The notes under the pieces: model-generated
What the model was told of the DNA's origin: nothing
Databases searched by the model: none
What the model saw: only the letters and a program-made list of their open reading frames with translations
Shown: positions 1-11,220 of the stretch, one piece after another
Layout: each line of letters starts with the position of its first letter
Position numbering within the stretch: the first letter of the stretch is position 1
Source of the DNA: Apoderus coryli
Taxonomy: Eukaryota; Arthropoda; Insecta; Coleoptera; Attelabidae
Assembly: GCA_911728435.2 (NCBI GenBank)
Contig: OU452200.1
Location: 1,798,001 to 1,862,000, forward strand
Direction of reading: 5' to 3'
Length of the DNA: 64,000 bases
Position numbers and translations under genes: made by a program

Positions 1-931
1 CTGGCCCCGATTCGTAATCAAGCAGACTTGACACAGCTGCAGCTACATTGGACTTGGTAAAACAAGTTATTGGCAATGTCAAACTTTTACTTTGGGACCG
101 CATCGACCAACTTAATCCAACATAGGTGCCGGAGAAACTAGCTAAACCACTGCTTATGGATCACCCTGTATACACAGGTAAGTACTACGTATATATTCTA
201 CAAAAGGCCTAAAAGGGAGCACCATAAGAGCAAGAAACAGAAACACATAGTATTCGAATGTCATTTGCTCTTATAGTAAATTTATAATGTACAATACAAT
301 GGACAGATATTTCGTTTTGTCAGCAAGCCTCCATTTCGTCGTTTGTAATTATTATTCCTACTTGCTATTGTTTTTAATTAAAAATAAAATATCAGGAATA
401 AATTTAATAAAATCAGAAGAAAAAAAAAACATGTTTTAAGTATTGAAATATATTATTATTCTTGTTACCATTGTTGTTGTAGGTATAGGTACTAATATTG
501 TTGGGTAATTTCACGAAGATACCTATGTTCACTTTTTTTCATATTAAATATCAACTTCTAATTAAGTGTCTTTTGTTTTGTCTTTAATTCATCATTTGTT
601 TTGTTCGTGGTGTGTACCAGTGGCGTAACTAGCCCCAAGTGGGCCCTGTATCGAGAACCTAGGAGTGGTCTTCCTTACACGGAAAGCGCTCTATGCAAAA
701 AAAATGCTATGACAAAATAGGAAGTCCGGAAAATAGGTTTTTTTTGGACGAATAGACAAAAGTCTGTGAGTCTCAAAAAAATATTTTCCGGTATGTTGCG
801 TACAATATTTTTTCGGCAACCGTGTAGAATAATAAATTAATGAGACGACACATTTCTTTATTATACATTTTAATTCTTATTTATATTAAAATTCGAGCTT
901 GGTATATTTAAATTCCTTTTGTTGAAGCCAG
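1..931. other. AT-rich non-coding stretch
   Basis: I see no gene here. There are short runs that resemble ends of common insect DNA transposons: a 'CACCCTGTAT' run near 162-171 and 'CAGTGGCGTAACTAG' at 618-632. Neither is paired with a second end that I could find, so they are only hints. Confidence 0.4.
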
Positions 932-2040
932 AACAAGAAGCTCAAGTGGAACTCCGCAGGGCAGTACGTTGGCTCCTCTTCTCTTTGCAATATTCGTAAA
1001 CGATATTGGCTCTGGTTTCAATAGCAATTATTTGTTGTTTGCGGATGATTTAAAATTGTATCGCACTGTTGTTTGTGAGAACGATTGCGCACAGCTTCAA
1101 ACAGATCTGTGTCGGCTCTCAGAATGGTGTGATCTAAATAGACTTCCTCTAAATCTGAACAAATGTAAGTCGGTGACATTTACAAGACGTCAAGATCCGT
1201 TTTTGCGAAACTACACCATCGATAATTAAAATTTGGAACGCTGCGCTTTAATCAAAGATCTTGGTGTATACTTAGATGGTGATTTATCTTTCAACTACCA
1301 CATTGAGCAAGTTTCTGCTAATGCTTTGCGAATGTTAGGATTTATTTTTGGACAGACCAGAGAATTCAACAACATGGACTGCCTGAAAAGTCTCCATTTC
1401 GCCTTTGTTGTGTCTATTTTGGAATTCGCTACAATCATTTGGTCGCCCATCTACCGTGTTCATATACAGAGATTGCAGAGTATCCAACGTAAGTTTTTAA
1501 AATATTTGTCATTTAAAATTGATGGATATTTTCCTCCTCGTGGGTGTGATCACGGCCTGTTACTGGCAAGGTTCGGATTTCGGCAGTTAGCCGAGAGACG
1601 CATCTTCGCGTCTCAGATCTTTCTTTTTAAGTTGATCAACAATATGTTGGATTGTCCTCGGTTGCTTCAGCAGCTATGGTTTCGTGTCCCTAGGGTTCAC
1701 TCTAGAAGCGCTAGTTTATTTTGGGTGCCACAGATTCGTTCTAATTATGAATCTAAAGCACCGCTACTTCGGGCTTGTAAATACAGCAACCGATTAGTTA
1801 TTAATGAAAACGTTGATTTTTTTAATGTATCGCTTGATTCTGAGAAAAGTTTAGAGACATGTTTGCGGGCTACTGATTTGTATTTGTTTTGATGAATTAT
1901 GTTCATGTGTTAACTATTTATTGTTATAATTTAACCGACATTGTAAGTCCTACCGTTTCCAAGATTCCAATGCTATCCCATTCTTATTGTGGACACAGTG
2001 TATATACTTTCATAATAAATACATATTTTTATCTTCCTAA
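932..2040 (+). mobile_element. 5'-truncated non-LTR retrotransposon, family A, copy 1 (RT C-terminal half)
   Basis: One reading frame runs from about 932 to the TGA at 1890-1892 and is broken only by an in-frame TAA at 1227-1229. It starts within the reverse transcriptase at the TPQGS motif, carries the catalytic FADD motif (a YADD variant) and continues through the thumb and C-terminal region ending near the FLKYLSFK block. The amino-acid pattern closely follows the copies at 29.6-30.5 kb (minus) and 47.5-49.5 kb (plus), so I group them as one family. Clade assignment (CR1/Jockey group) is inferred from the SG.PQG..LAPLLF style and is not certain. The 5' two thirds are missing, as expected for target-primed truncation. 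The copy is dead. Confidence 0.85.
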
Positions 2041-2880
2041 TCACTTTTAATATTAATTAGCAATTATTTTAATATACAACATCAATTAATAATTTTAATG
2101 ATAACAAAATTAATTATAAACAAAACCCCTAAAGAAATTTACATTTCAAATAGTAAACCGTCAATATAGGTAGACTATTACTGGAAAAAGTTGAACATAT
2201 TTGCGGCATCATTTTCTATGTCATTTAATGAGCTTATCGGCGAACCGAACTGAATGCAATCGTTTCGATTAAGAGAAACCAAGTGGGTATATAGCGAGTG
2301 GTAATGATTGGCTTCCTAAAATGGTGCTTCGCACCTTTGAACAAGCTCTAAAAGTAAATTGTGAATATAATTCAAACGAAACAAGATCTGTTATATTGAT
2401 GAGTCTTTTGCTAATTGGTAGATACCACCCGCTTATTTTATTATCAGTTTTTTTAGGCGAATGTTGATATTGAAGAAAGAATTAGTTGATATTATTACGA
2501 CAAAATATTGAGACAAAGTCCGTAGAATAAGTAAGAAAAAAACAAAATTTTGACGAAATTCGATTTGACTTAGTCTATTTAAACTTGGTATTCGGTGTTT
2601 CAATCTTTTAGATAAGATCCTTATTTTCAATACCCTCGTAGTTCACGTTAAACCTAAACGTGACAATATCCAAACTGATAAATAAACAGAAAGCACTAAT
2701 TATCTATCAATTATATGTTGAAAATGACCACCACCAATCTCCATGTAAAGACAATGCTCAAAATGTTCATTTTGTAACATTACAGGTTAAATTTGGGTAA
2801 TTTATAGAGAATGTCTTGTTGGTCCTTTGTTTCTACAAGGAAATCTGACAAGAGATATGTATTTGCTATTGTTACAAGAC
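2041..2880. other. AT-rich stretch without recognisable gene
   Basis: No coding pattern that I can support. The 65-aa minus-strand reading frame at 2433-2630 has low-complexity composition and no family resemblance. Confidence 0.4.
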
Positions 2881-2884
2881 AGTG

Positions 2885-3000
2885 TCGATCTCGTATCGAC
2901 ACACATCGGCCGAAGAGGATCAGTGGAGTAGCCCGTATAAGGTCATCAGATTTAAATCCGTTAAATTCTTATGGGGTCACTTAAAAATTAAAATGTATAA
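2885..3000 (+). mobile_element. Tc1/mariner transposase fossil
   Basis: Across shifting frames this stretch reads IGRRG, then VEWPVRSSDLNPLN, then YG.TLK. That follows the WPPRSPDLTPLDFFLWG block preceding the last catalytic acid in many insect mariner-like transposases. At least two frameshifts are needed. A 'TACAGGGTGGTCAAAAATT' run at about 3098-3116 may be its terminal sequence. Assignment to the superfamily is fairly safe; the subfamily is not determined. Confidence 0.5.
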
Positions 3001-3449
3001 AATCATTTCTTTCCATTGAGTCATTTTTCTTAATATTCTTACAAACGAAGGACAATTCTTGCCCACTTTGAAACATATTTTATAATTTCTATATACAGGG
3101 TGGTCAAAAATTGTATTGAAAATTAAGCTAAAAAGACTCCATTTTTTCAGATAGAAACCCTATTTTTTGACAATTTTACCGTATTTAGCATTCAAAATTG
3201 AGGCAACTTTGTAATAGGCATATTCCAAAAATTTGTAGTTTCCGAAATATTGGTAAATTTAACATTTTTCTGCAACACTGATGGATTTTCACTATTGTTA
3301 CTATGAATAATCGCATAGTTTCTTTGGCCATGACAATCACAAAAATTCAGAAATGTCACTCTCACTAGTGTTAGATATAATTTTTTCTGAAATCATTACA
3401 AAAAATTGGTTTTGACGCCCCAAACCACTGAGAACTGTCACTATTAATA

Positions 3450-5725
3450 AGGCGAAAACACCTTGGATAACTGTGAATATAAAATTGATGATGAGACTTC
3501 GAGATAAGGCAAAGGCGAAATTTAGAAAATCAGGAAACCCAGAACATTTGAATTACTATAAAACGTTACGTAATTTCACAAATTGTTCAATCCAAAATGA
3601 ACGGAAAGCTTACTTTGAGGCTATGTCTAGAAACAGAGACAAGAAGTTTCTATGGAAGTAATTGAATTGAAAATTCTTCTATCCCACACCATTTGAATGA
3701 TCCTCAGTCTATAAATAATTTCTTTGTTGAAAATGTGCCCAAGTTTACAACATCAATTCGGCCTGTTCTCGATTAGTATGAAAACCATCAAATTTCGGCT
3801 AGTATTTTTGACTTTTTGTTAGTTAATGAGGAAGTAGTTTTTACTGTACTTAAAAAGTTGAAAAATACATCTCCTGGCAGTGACGGTATCGCCATGAATA
3901 TTGTTAAGCTTTGTTGTCCTCATATTATTAATAGTATTCTAATAGAAAATGTTTTTCCGACTTGTTGGAAGGAGGCCGTTGTATGTCCTACTCCAAAAAA
4001 GATGGAAGTGCAGCAGTTTTCTGATTTGAAAAAATAATGGAGAGCCAATTGCGGAGTACTTGGACAAGAACAATATTCTGCCCCCAGTTCAATCTGGATT
4101 TAGAGCTGGATATAGCTGTTGCACGACATTGATGAATATTGTTGATGATGTTGTGTGAATGTCTGATGATGGTTGCAGTACTCTGATGGTGCTTCTGGAC
4201 TTTAGTAGGGCATTTGATACGATAAATCATATTGTTGCGGTTGCGCTGATTGGGTCTTATCTTTCTGACAGGGTACAAGTTGTGAGAATTAATAACAATA
4301 TATCTGCCCCACATACCATATCCAGGGGAGGTCCGCAGGGGTCAATTTTGGGCCCTCTGCTGTTTACTTTGTATACTTCTCAGTTTTACAGGTTTGTGCA
4401 GTACTCGCGACTGTCTATGTATGCGGATGATACGCACACACAACATCATTTATGCACAAATCCGGGAAAGTCGGTGGCTGTCTTGTTTCCAAAGAAGACT
4501 GACTATGACTTTCTTAGTGAGGCTTTGAGAATTGAGATGGGAGATGATTCTATTCCGTTCGCTAGCATTGCAAAGAATCTGGAAGTAATTATGGAGAGAA
4601 CTTTGAGGTTTCGTGAGCAGTGCACTGCGAACATTCGAAAAGCCTATCTGGCATTAAGACTTTTATACCCTAATAGATCGTCCCTTAATATAACCACAAA
4701 AAAAATGCTTTCTGAGACCTTGGTTTTGTCTCAATTTACCTATTGGTCCCTGTTTTGATACTAACACAATGGGTCGCCTGCAGCGTGTTCAAAAAAATAT
4801 GAACATATATCCCATAAACTTGTGGATTTAAAGTAGCTTAATATGAGAAACAGGTTCAAATATTATGCTTTCTGTCTCTATCATAAAATAATCTAAAACA
4901 CCACCTTTTTTTTTTAACATCCTTCTGGTCCTCCCCTCGCACACCACGGTACGCACTTAAGCCCCCGGCGTGTACGAATGGCGTACTTCAGCCTTGAAGG
5001 CTTATTGTGCCTTTTCAGGACCATACTGCACTCACTATCATTCTACTATCACACAACATTCATTCTACAACCTAGATGAGCCACCGATAGGTCCGTTTTT
5101 AATAAACCCCCCAGACGGTCACCCATCCAACTTGTAGCCGCGCTCCACAGAGCTGCACTTCGACGGTCGTCACTATATGATCCCGTTTAGGCTACCCGGC
5201 CCGGCAAAAAACACCACCTTACTTGTTTAATAAAATAGAGTTTCGTACAGATGTGCATCATATCATATCATAGGTCAGTTCTATTTCAGAGGGGATTCTC
5301 ATATGATGTTTCGAAACAATATAATTCCTTACCGGAAAATCTGAAGTTGATGAGATTAGCGGAGTTTCGATACTCTGTTTGTCAGTATTTATATGAACAG
5401 CAGAATATGTAACTTTTACTTGTTGTGGTGCTCATAGCTCATAGTGCATTGTATGCTATTTATTTTGTCTTTTTTTTATATTTCTTAAATTTAAATTTAT
5501 TTGGCTTATTTCAAGGAGCACATTTAGTGTATAAAATGTAGGAATTTAGTGTAATGCTTGAAATTGTGTTAGGTTATGTCAGGGTTAAGTGGTAGAGGAC
5601 CTTGTGGTGAACTTCCCCTGATTTTCCAATGTATATTTTATTTATTTATTATATATATATGTATCATATTTTGTAGTATATTGAATAGGAAAATAAAGTT
5701 ATTGATTATTATTATTATTATTAAT
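3450..5725 (+). mobile_element. Degenerate non-LTR retrotransposon, family B, copy 1, carrying a nested SINE
   Basis: Broken reading frames in order give the linker upstream of RT (TPWIT through 3661), the RT N-terminal part (3816-4037), then LLDFSRAFDTINH, GGPQGSILGPLLF and MYADDT between 4159 and 4758. The C-terminal part resumes after the SINE at 5221 (PYLFNKIEFRTD) and stops at about 5411. It resembles the copy at 20.4-21.8 kb, for example TPPYLYNKIKFRTD there. The 3' end carries an (ATT)n tail at about 5700-5725, directly after 'AATAAAGTTATTG'. Several frameshifts and deletions make it inactive. Confidence 0.8.
4908..5207 (-). mobile_element. 5S-rRNA-derived SINE (SINE3-like) with 13-bp target-site duplication
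   Basis: Read on the minus strand, the element starts GCCGGGCCGGGTAGCC at about 5205 and within 100 bases contains GAGCGCGGCTACAAGTTGGA followed by TGGGTGACCGTCTGGG. This matches the 3' half of 5S rRNA, including the internal box C of its RNA polymerase III promoter. A body unrelated to 5S follows, then an A-run (about 10 A) at 4908-4917. The flanks carry a perfect 13-bp duplication, AAAACACCACCTT at 4895-4907 and at 5208-5220. A 5S-like head, poly-A tail and target duplication define a SINE mobilised by a LINE. A second head copy is at 63542. It interrupts the C-terminal region of the family B LINE, so it is younger than that insertion. Confidence 0.82.
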
Positions 5726-7160
5726 AACTTTGGGTCTTTTAAAGCAAAAGTGAAAAGAAACAAATATTATAAATGTCTATTTTCTATGATATTTAAAAGC
5801 AATTTTGATGAAGGCTTTTATTTCTATGGATATCGATTCGCAAATGTATCACGCGTTCTGGATATCACTCTTCACATTTCTCTTGAATCGATTTTAGTAG
5901 AAATCCAAATTGTTGCATTTTTTCGTGTCGTTTAATTAGGTTTAGTTTATGTAATTAATAATCAAGAGTTAATCACTTTCGCTTGTTTGATTTGATCATC
6001 CAGCATTTGATTTTTAAATGTAGATAACCGTGCCATTTCTGTTCTAGGCAACTAAACTAATTATTCATAGTCAGAATCGTGAAAAACCAACTGTTAGTAA
6101 GTAGTAGCATTTGATCTGAAACTCAATAATAAAAATTGAAATGCAACATTATTAAATATCACTGCTCATGTTCCATCCATCTATCATTATTATTTAATTC
6201 ATCCATTGTTTATATTGTATTATACATGTGTTGAAAGAAAAAGCACCTATAAATCATGCCAAGAGATTGAAAACGTCCTCAATACCGGCACGTACGTTAA
6301 AGTTATGACAAAGTGCATTAAAATTTTATTTGTTATTTTTAAATTGTAATTATTATATGCTGGCGTAAAGCGACATGTCGTTTATTATTATATTATGATT
6401 ATTGTCATTAATATGATGATGTAAAAGAAATTTAATGAAACAATACGGTCATGAATCATATCGAATGAAAATGGGTTATCGTTACGAGAATTTTAATTAA
6501 CAATTTGTTAATGATGAAAATATTTTTTCAGAAAGTCTACTAGGAATGCTGCTTACGTCTTTTAAAATTGTTTTCTGCATCGTAAAAGATAAGGATTAGG
6601 ACACAAGTTGACCTAACGTTTCCTACCGATGATAATTTTTAGCATTATTTGGAATTTTTTCACCGCTCGGCCAAAACTATGAATCGTACAGGTTTTAGGA
6701 TTTCAGCCAAAGATTTTTTGTTGTAAGTCCTTATTGTAACACTTCATATTCACTCTGATAACCTCAAAGTTCAGTAGCATTATCGATCTGGCAATTACAT
6801 CGAACGGAAAGGAGATTGTCGACTGTACTGATGATGGCTTAAACAAAACTAGTTTCCTTTTCTTGATCTTTTTTATTAAACATTTTGTGGAGTTGACTTT
6901 TAGGTTTTGTTTTTGATTTATTTCATGCTGAAGGCAACTATGAATGTCCAAATAACGTCGATTGACAAAAAAACTATAATCCCTAAAGGAAATAGGTTCA
7001 TTTTATATACGAGCTTATACCTAAATAATATTTTTAAAACAAATAATGTCATATACGGTAGATGATGTTCCCGTGAGTTTTCAAAACAGTCAATTTGTAC
7101 TAAATGGCGATTACCGTTTGGTTGATCTATTGCGATTTAAAAGTAGGCCTAACTTCGCAA
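5726..7160. other. AT-rich stretch without recognisable gene
   Basis: I find no reading frame with family resemblance. An 82-aa minus frame at 6703-6951 is unsupported. A 'TTTTTATTAAAC...GAGTTGACTTT' string near 6867-6900 recurs near 19825-19860, so part of this is an unclassified dispersed repeat. Confidence 0.4.
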
Positions 7161-7166
7161 GAATGT

Positions 7167-7252
7167 AGTGTGGCGCAAGAATAATGGTCGCCACAGTTTT
7201 GTCTTTTTTCGCGAACGCGTAGGTGATCGGTATATATCACAAACGACCGTGG
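7167..7252 (-). repeat. Inverted junction copy of the adjacent gypsy element
   Basis: Bases 7167-7196 are the exact reverse complement of 8839-8868, the start of the 3' LTR. Bases 7199-7231 are the exact reverse complement of 7335-7367 in the RNase H region. Bases 7231-7252 continue as the near reverse complement of 7301-7322, with about 9-12 bases missing at the join. So this piece is a shortened copy in which RNase H sequence is joined directly to the LTR start, lying in the opposite orientation to the main copy. Confidence 0.85.
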
Positions 7253-7269
7253 ACTTCTAGCCATATATG

Positions 7270-8816
7270 AAGCAGTAAAATACTTCCGACATATGGTAGA
7301 GGCACGGACGTTTGTGATATATACCCATCACAAACCGATCACCTACGCGTTCGCGAAAAAAGACAAACAATGTTCGCCACGTCAATTCCGATATCTTGAC
7401 TTCTTAAGCCAGTTCTCCACTGATATTCGTCATGATATGCTCTCCCGAATCGATTCGCTTAACCCTACCATCGATTGGGAAGAATTGGCAACAGCACAGA
7501 AAAGTGATTCAGAACTTGCCACATGGACCGACCCCTGTCTAGAACTGAACCTCATTAAGCTGCCATTCACAAACGCAGCCATCGTTTGCGATGTGAAGAC
7601 AGCTACAGCACGTCCCTTTGTTCCACTCTCACTTAGGCGACGTGTATTCGACTCGCTTCACCAACTGTCACATCCAGGATGCAAGGCGAGTGTTAAACTG
7701 GTCACACAACGTTTCGTATGGCCCTCCGTCAGGCGAGATGTCGCACAATGGGCTCGCGAGTGTGAGTCATGCCAGCGAAACAAGGTTACACGACACGTTA
7801 CCACAACACCAGGAACATTCACTCCACCAGCGGGAAGATTCGAGCATGTTCATATCGATATCGTGATCATGCCAAATTCTGAAGGTTGCAGATACCTTCT
7901 GACATGCGTAGACCGCTTTTCCCGGTGGCCTGAAGCCATCCCTGTCATAAACCAGGAAGCCGCAACTATCGCCAGGGCTTTTTACGATAATTGGATTGCC
8001 CGCTTCGGTACACCCTTGCGAATCACCACTGATCAAGGCAGACAATTTGAGTCGCATCTTTTTAAGGAACTTAACGCCTTTACAGGTACGACTCACCTTC
8101 GAACAACTGCTTATCATCCCGCAGCTAATGGAATGGTTGAACGCTTTCACCGCCAACTAAAAGCTGCGATCAGGTGCCACCAAAACGACCGTTGGACCGA
8201 AGTTCTTCCGACTGTACTCCTAGGCATACGTTCCGCCTGGAAGGAAGATCTCCAAGCTACAGCAGCAGAACTGTTGTACGGTGAATCCCTTTGCTTACCC
8301 GGTGAATTTCTCGCCGAAAGCAGCACCACAGCCACTGCAACGAGCCAATTTGTACAAAATTTGCGCTCGTAGATTCAGCATTTGCATCCAATCAACGGCT
8401 CCCGACACGGACAACGCCCTACGTTCCTATTCAGGGACCTGTCCAATGCGACGCACGCTTTTCTTCGGTGCGATCGTGTCAGGCGACTTCTCGAGCCACC
8501 ATACGAAGGCCCTTACAAAATTGAGTCTCGCTCCGATAAAACGTACATCTTACGTATTCGGGGACGAATCGTCACGGTTTCCATTGGCAGACTCAAACCA
8601 GATTTTGTCATGCAAGACAATGACGCCTTCGACAGCCACGGTGACGCAGAACCAGCAACGGTAGAGATTCAACGAAATCACACCCCAGCTCAAGTTCCAG
8701 TTCCCATTCAGCCTGCAGTTCAGCCCGAAAGACGTATAGCAGTTGCACCAGAACTGCGTACTCGATCAGGACGACGCGTCTGCTTTCCAGACCGTCTACA
8801 GGCCGGATTTTCGTGA
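7270..8816 (+). mobile_element. Ty3/gypsy pol remnant: RNase H end, integrase, chromatin-binding tail
   Basis: A single reading frame runs from 7293 to the TGA at 8814-8816, interrupted only by one in-frame TAG at 8370-8372. It opens in the RNase H domain (YTHHKPITYAF; the family motif is TDHKPL). Next comes the integrase zinc finger (H...H...CESCQ, about 7660-7785). The catalytic core has D at residue 189 (HIDIV), D247 (TTDQG) and E283 (GMVERF), exactly 35 residues between the last two as in DD35E integrases. After the TAG comes YEGPYKI...GRLKPDF, the usual C-terminal integrase module. Gag, protease and RT are missing upstream. A polypurine tract (GGAAGGGGGG) at 8828-8836 precedes the LTR. 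Confidence 0.9.
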
Positions 8817-8838
8817 TCCAATCACTGGAAGGGGGGTA

Positions 8839-8995
8839 CTGTGGCGACCATTATTCTTGCGCCACACTGTATATATTGTATTTTATTCTGTAGATACTGT
8901 GGCAACATTTTTATTGTGCCACACTGTATATATGTATTTTTTAAGTTTAGTTATTTCTCTGTAAACATTTAGTATAGTAGTTTTCTAAATTTCAC
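8839..8995 (+). mobile_element. 3' LTR start of the gypsy remnant, internally duplicated
   Basis: The LTR opens TGTGGCGACC at 8840, immediately after the polypurine tract and a TAC. Within it, a segment beginning ACTGTGGC...GCCACACTGTATATA occurs twice (from 8839 and from about 8897), the second copy diverged. The right end of the LTR is not clear, and no 5' LTR is present in direct orientation. Confidence 0.6.
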
Positions 8996-9175
8996 CAAAT
9001 GTCCAAACATCTGGCACCAATATTTCTACTTTCTTTTTACTGTTTTTCATTTTCGGGAACAAAAGAAATCCCTAGTCCGTACCTAGAAAAAGCAGTGGTC
9101 ATTGTTAAGGCTACGTACCGACCAGATGTGGTACTTTCTTAACGGAAATGTTTTTTCTATAATTTTACCCCAGTC

Positions 9176-9340
9176 AGTCTTCCACATCAAAACAGTCAAC
9201 ATCTCTCTCGTGCCAAAACTCTCTCTCCAGATTTTAACAACTTAACTTTCAAACACAGTCTTTTCCGTTTTAATAAATATTCAGTTTTGTACATACCGTT
9301 AAACAGTGTTTTAATTATTACAACCATACTACCCAAATTA
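9176..9340 (-). repeat. Left arm of a ~165-bp inverted repeat pair
   Basis: The reverse complement of this stretch matches 10283-10442 over most of its length, for example TGTAATAATTAAAACACTGT, TTAACGGTATGTACAAA and GGCACGAGAGAG in order. The arms are about 80-85 percent alike and stand about 1 kb apart. The TGTAATAATTAAAACA string would suit the start of a solo LTR, but I cannot show target duplications. Confidence 0.6.
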
Positions 9341-9534
9341 CCAAAGTAGTAAATCGCTTCGGTCAACGTCTGGTAACGAAGCATCATGAGGAAAGGCAGT
9401 GTACAATTGCTTTGCAGGATTTCGCCATGGTCGTCCATCAATGAATCATGCCAAGGTCAATCAAAATCTGTCTTCAAAATGATTTGTATTTAACATTTAT
9501 TACCTACAGTACACTCAGAATTTCACCCTAGACA

Positions 9535-10110
9535 CTCCACTTCTACTGCTGTGTTAAAGGTGACGAACGACATTGCGTGAGTTATGGATAAGTCAAAATG
9601 TACGATATTAGTCTTGCTGATTCTTGATTAGCAAGCTTCATTACTTGGTCTTTGACGAGGTTTCATTGCAGTGGCTTAGCAGTTATCTGTACCAAAGAAA
9701 GCAATGTATAAAAAGCAGATCAATTTGCTCAGATTTTAAAGAATTGAACTGTGGCGTCCCTCAGAGAAGTATATATTGGGACCGCTTCACTTCTCAATTT
9801 ATATTTTCAATCTGCCTATGAGCCTGTGTCATTGGTCATTCAGAAGTGCATCTTTACGCGGACGATGCTCATTGATTCCAAACTAAGTTTCAATGATCAT
9901 TGTTCTCAATTATATAAGAATTTATTTCTTAGACTTAAATGGATCTCAAATGGATCTACATTAAACGAGAATACAAAGCCAATGCTGGTTAGGTCGTTGG
10001 TTTATCCACACCTTGACTATTGCTTTCAGGTGTATTATTATTATTTAGCTAATTATAATAAATTAAAATTACAGCGAATTCAAAACGCGTGTATAAGATA
10101 AATGTGTTTG
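9535..10110 (+). mobile_element. LINE reverse-transcriptase fragment
   Basis: In shifting frames the sequence gives KVTNDIA.VMDKSKCTILVL (an RT motif 2a region), SLQWLSSYLYQRKQCIKS, CGVPQRSI (motif B, usually GVPQGSI), DSKLSFNDH and YPHLDYCFQV. This order is that of a non-LTR RT and its thumb. It lies between the two arms of the inverted repeat pair at 9.2 and 10.3 kb. It is too decayed to name a family. Confidence 0.6.
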
Positions 10111-10282
10111 GTTCCTTTTGCTGCCCACATTACTATTTATATTCTGTATTGGACTTGGGCCTCAACTCCTTCCGCAATATTCCACCGTTAAATTCGAGGG
10201 CTGTTTTTCTTACATTGCATTGCCACGAAACTTTTAAACAATATATTGGATATCATTGATATGCCTTTGAATAGTTTTTTGG

Positions 10283-10442
10283 TGATTTGGGTAGGATGGT
10301 TGTAATAATTAAAACACTGTTTAACGGTATGTACAAATGTAAATATTTATTAATAATGAACAGAGCGTGTTAGAGATTTAACTTATTAAAAGCTGGAGAA
10401 AGAGTTTTGTTAGTTGCTGGCACGAGAGAGTTGTTAACTGTT
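10283..10442 (+). repeat. Right arm of a ~165-bp inverted repeat pair
   Basis: This is the partner of 9176-9340 in opposite orientation. In both copies one frame reads MVVIIKTLFNGMYK, which may be chance or a trace of a shared source element. Two solo LTRs in opposite orientation, or long terminal repeats of a composite element, are possible explanations. Confidence 0.6.
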
Positions 10443-10543
10443 TGGATGGTTTGGAGGCGTAGGCTCTATCCGTAATTGATTATTCTCAGGGAGCGTGTGT
10501 TGTCTCTGGCTTTTGCCAAGTCTCAGTTTTTAGTCTAATTACA

Positions 10544-11220
10544 CTAAGTGACTTTCTCGCCTACCGGTATATTGTCAAACCATGTGTCACTTTCGGATTT
10601 CCAGAAACGATTTGGTCTCAAGAATAGGCGACTGGAAGTAATATTTTTCCCCCTTTTGGACAATAATTTATGGAATAACCGAACAGGGCATGCACTTTCG
10701 TTTGCAATATTTGGAACAAGCCACTTACTATTTGTACAACTTTTCGATCCTCCTTGGCATGTTTTACTGAATATTGAATTGTATTCAAGTCTGTTGGTTG
10801 GCGTTCCATCATTATTTTTCTCAATCGTGAAATAATCTATAAGGCAATCAGCTGGTCCACCACCTCGCCAAAAATTTGTAAACCTTCTGGTGTACATTCA
10901 TCCCATAATCCAATGATTCTAGCCAAATCACTTGCACTCAAATTTGATGAACTGCATTTTCGTTTGTTTGGATCCTGCTGTAATCTTTTACGTTTTGCAT
11001 TTCTTGCATCTCGCGCATTTTTGAATATCACACTGGTAAACGGGTCGAATACAATTTTGAAGTCATTGAAGTATTTTTCCTGGAGTAGCCTACTCGTAGT
11101 ATTCCAAATTGTTTTTACAGTTGCTTCTTTATATTCAGTTCCGTCAGCTTTTCTCATATTTACCGCATAATCTTTCAATATATTAGCGACATTTTTAAAC
11201 CAGTTGTCAGTTTGACGTTT
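10544..11220 (-). mobile_element. Crypton-like tyrosine recombinase (DUF3504-type) remnant
   Basis: Read right to left, the frame begins upstream of 11178 (NWFKNVANILKDYAVNMRK), continues ADGTEYKEATVKTIWNTTSR and KRKRLQQDPNKRK, stops near 10837 and resumes in another frame. The last frame has RLEYNSIFSKT, SACPVRLFHKLLSKRG and LFLRPNRF, ending WFDNIPVGEKV at 10544. The DGTEYKE.T...I start and the CPVR.....LSKR block followed by ...W....P.G are the pattern of the recombinase-like domain of Cryptons and their domesticated relatives (QRICH1, ZMYM, KIAA1958). One or two frameshifts make it a pseudogene. I infer a Crypton origin; a decayed domesticated gene is the alternative. Confidence 0.6.

Noticed and set aside
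3816..4037. Separate small gene starting at 3816
   Set aside because: The sequence is the N-terminal RT part of the family B LINE (SPGSDGI, FPTCWKEA).
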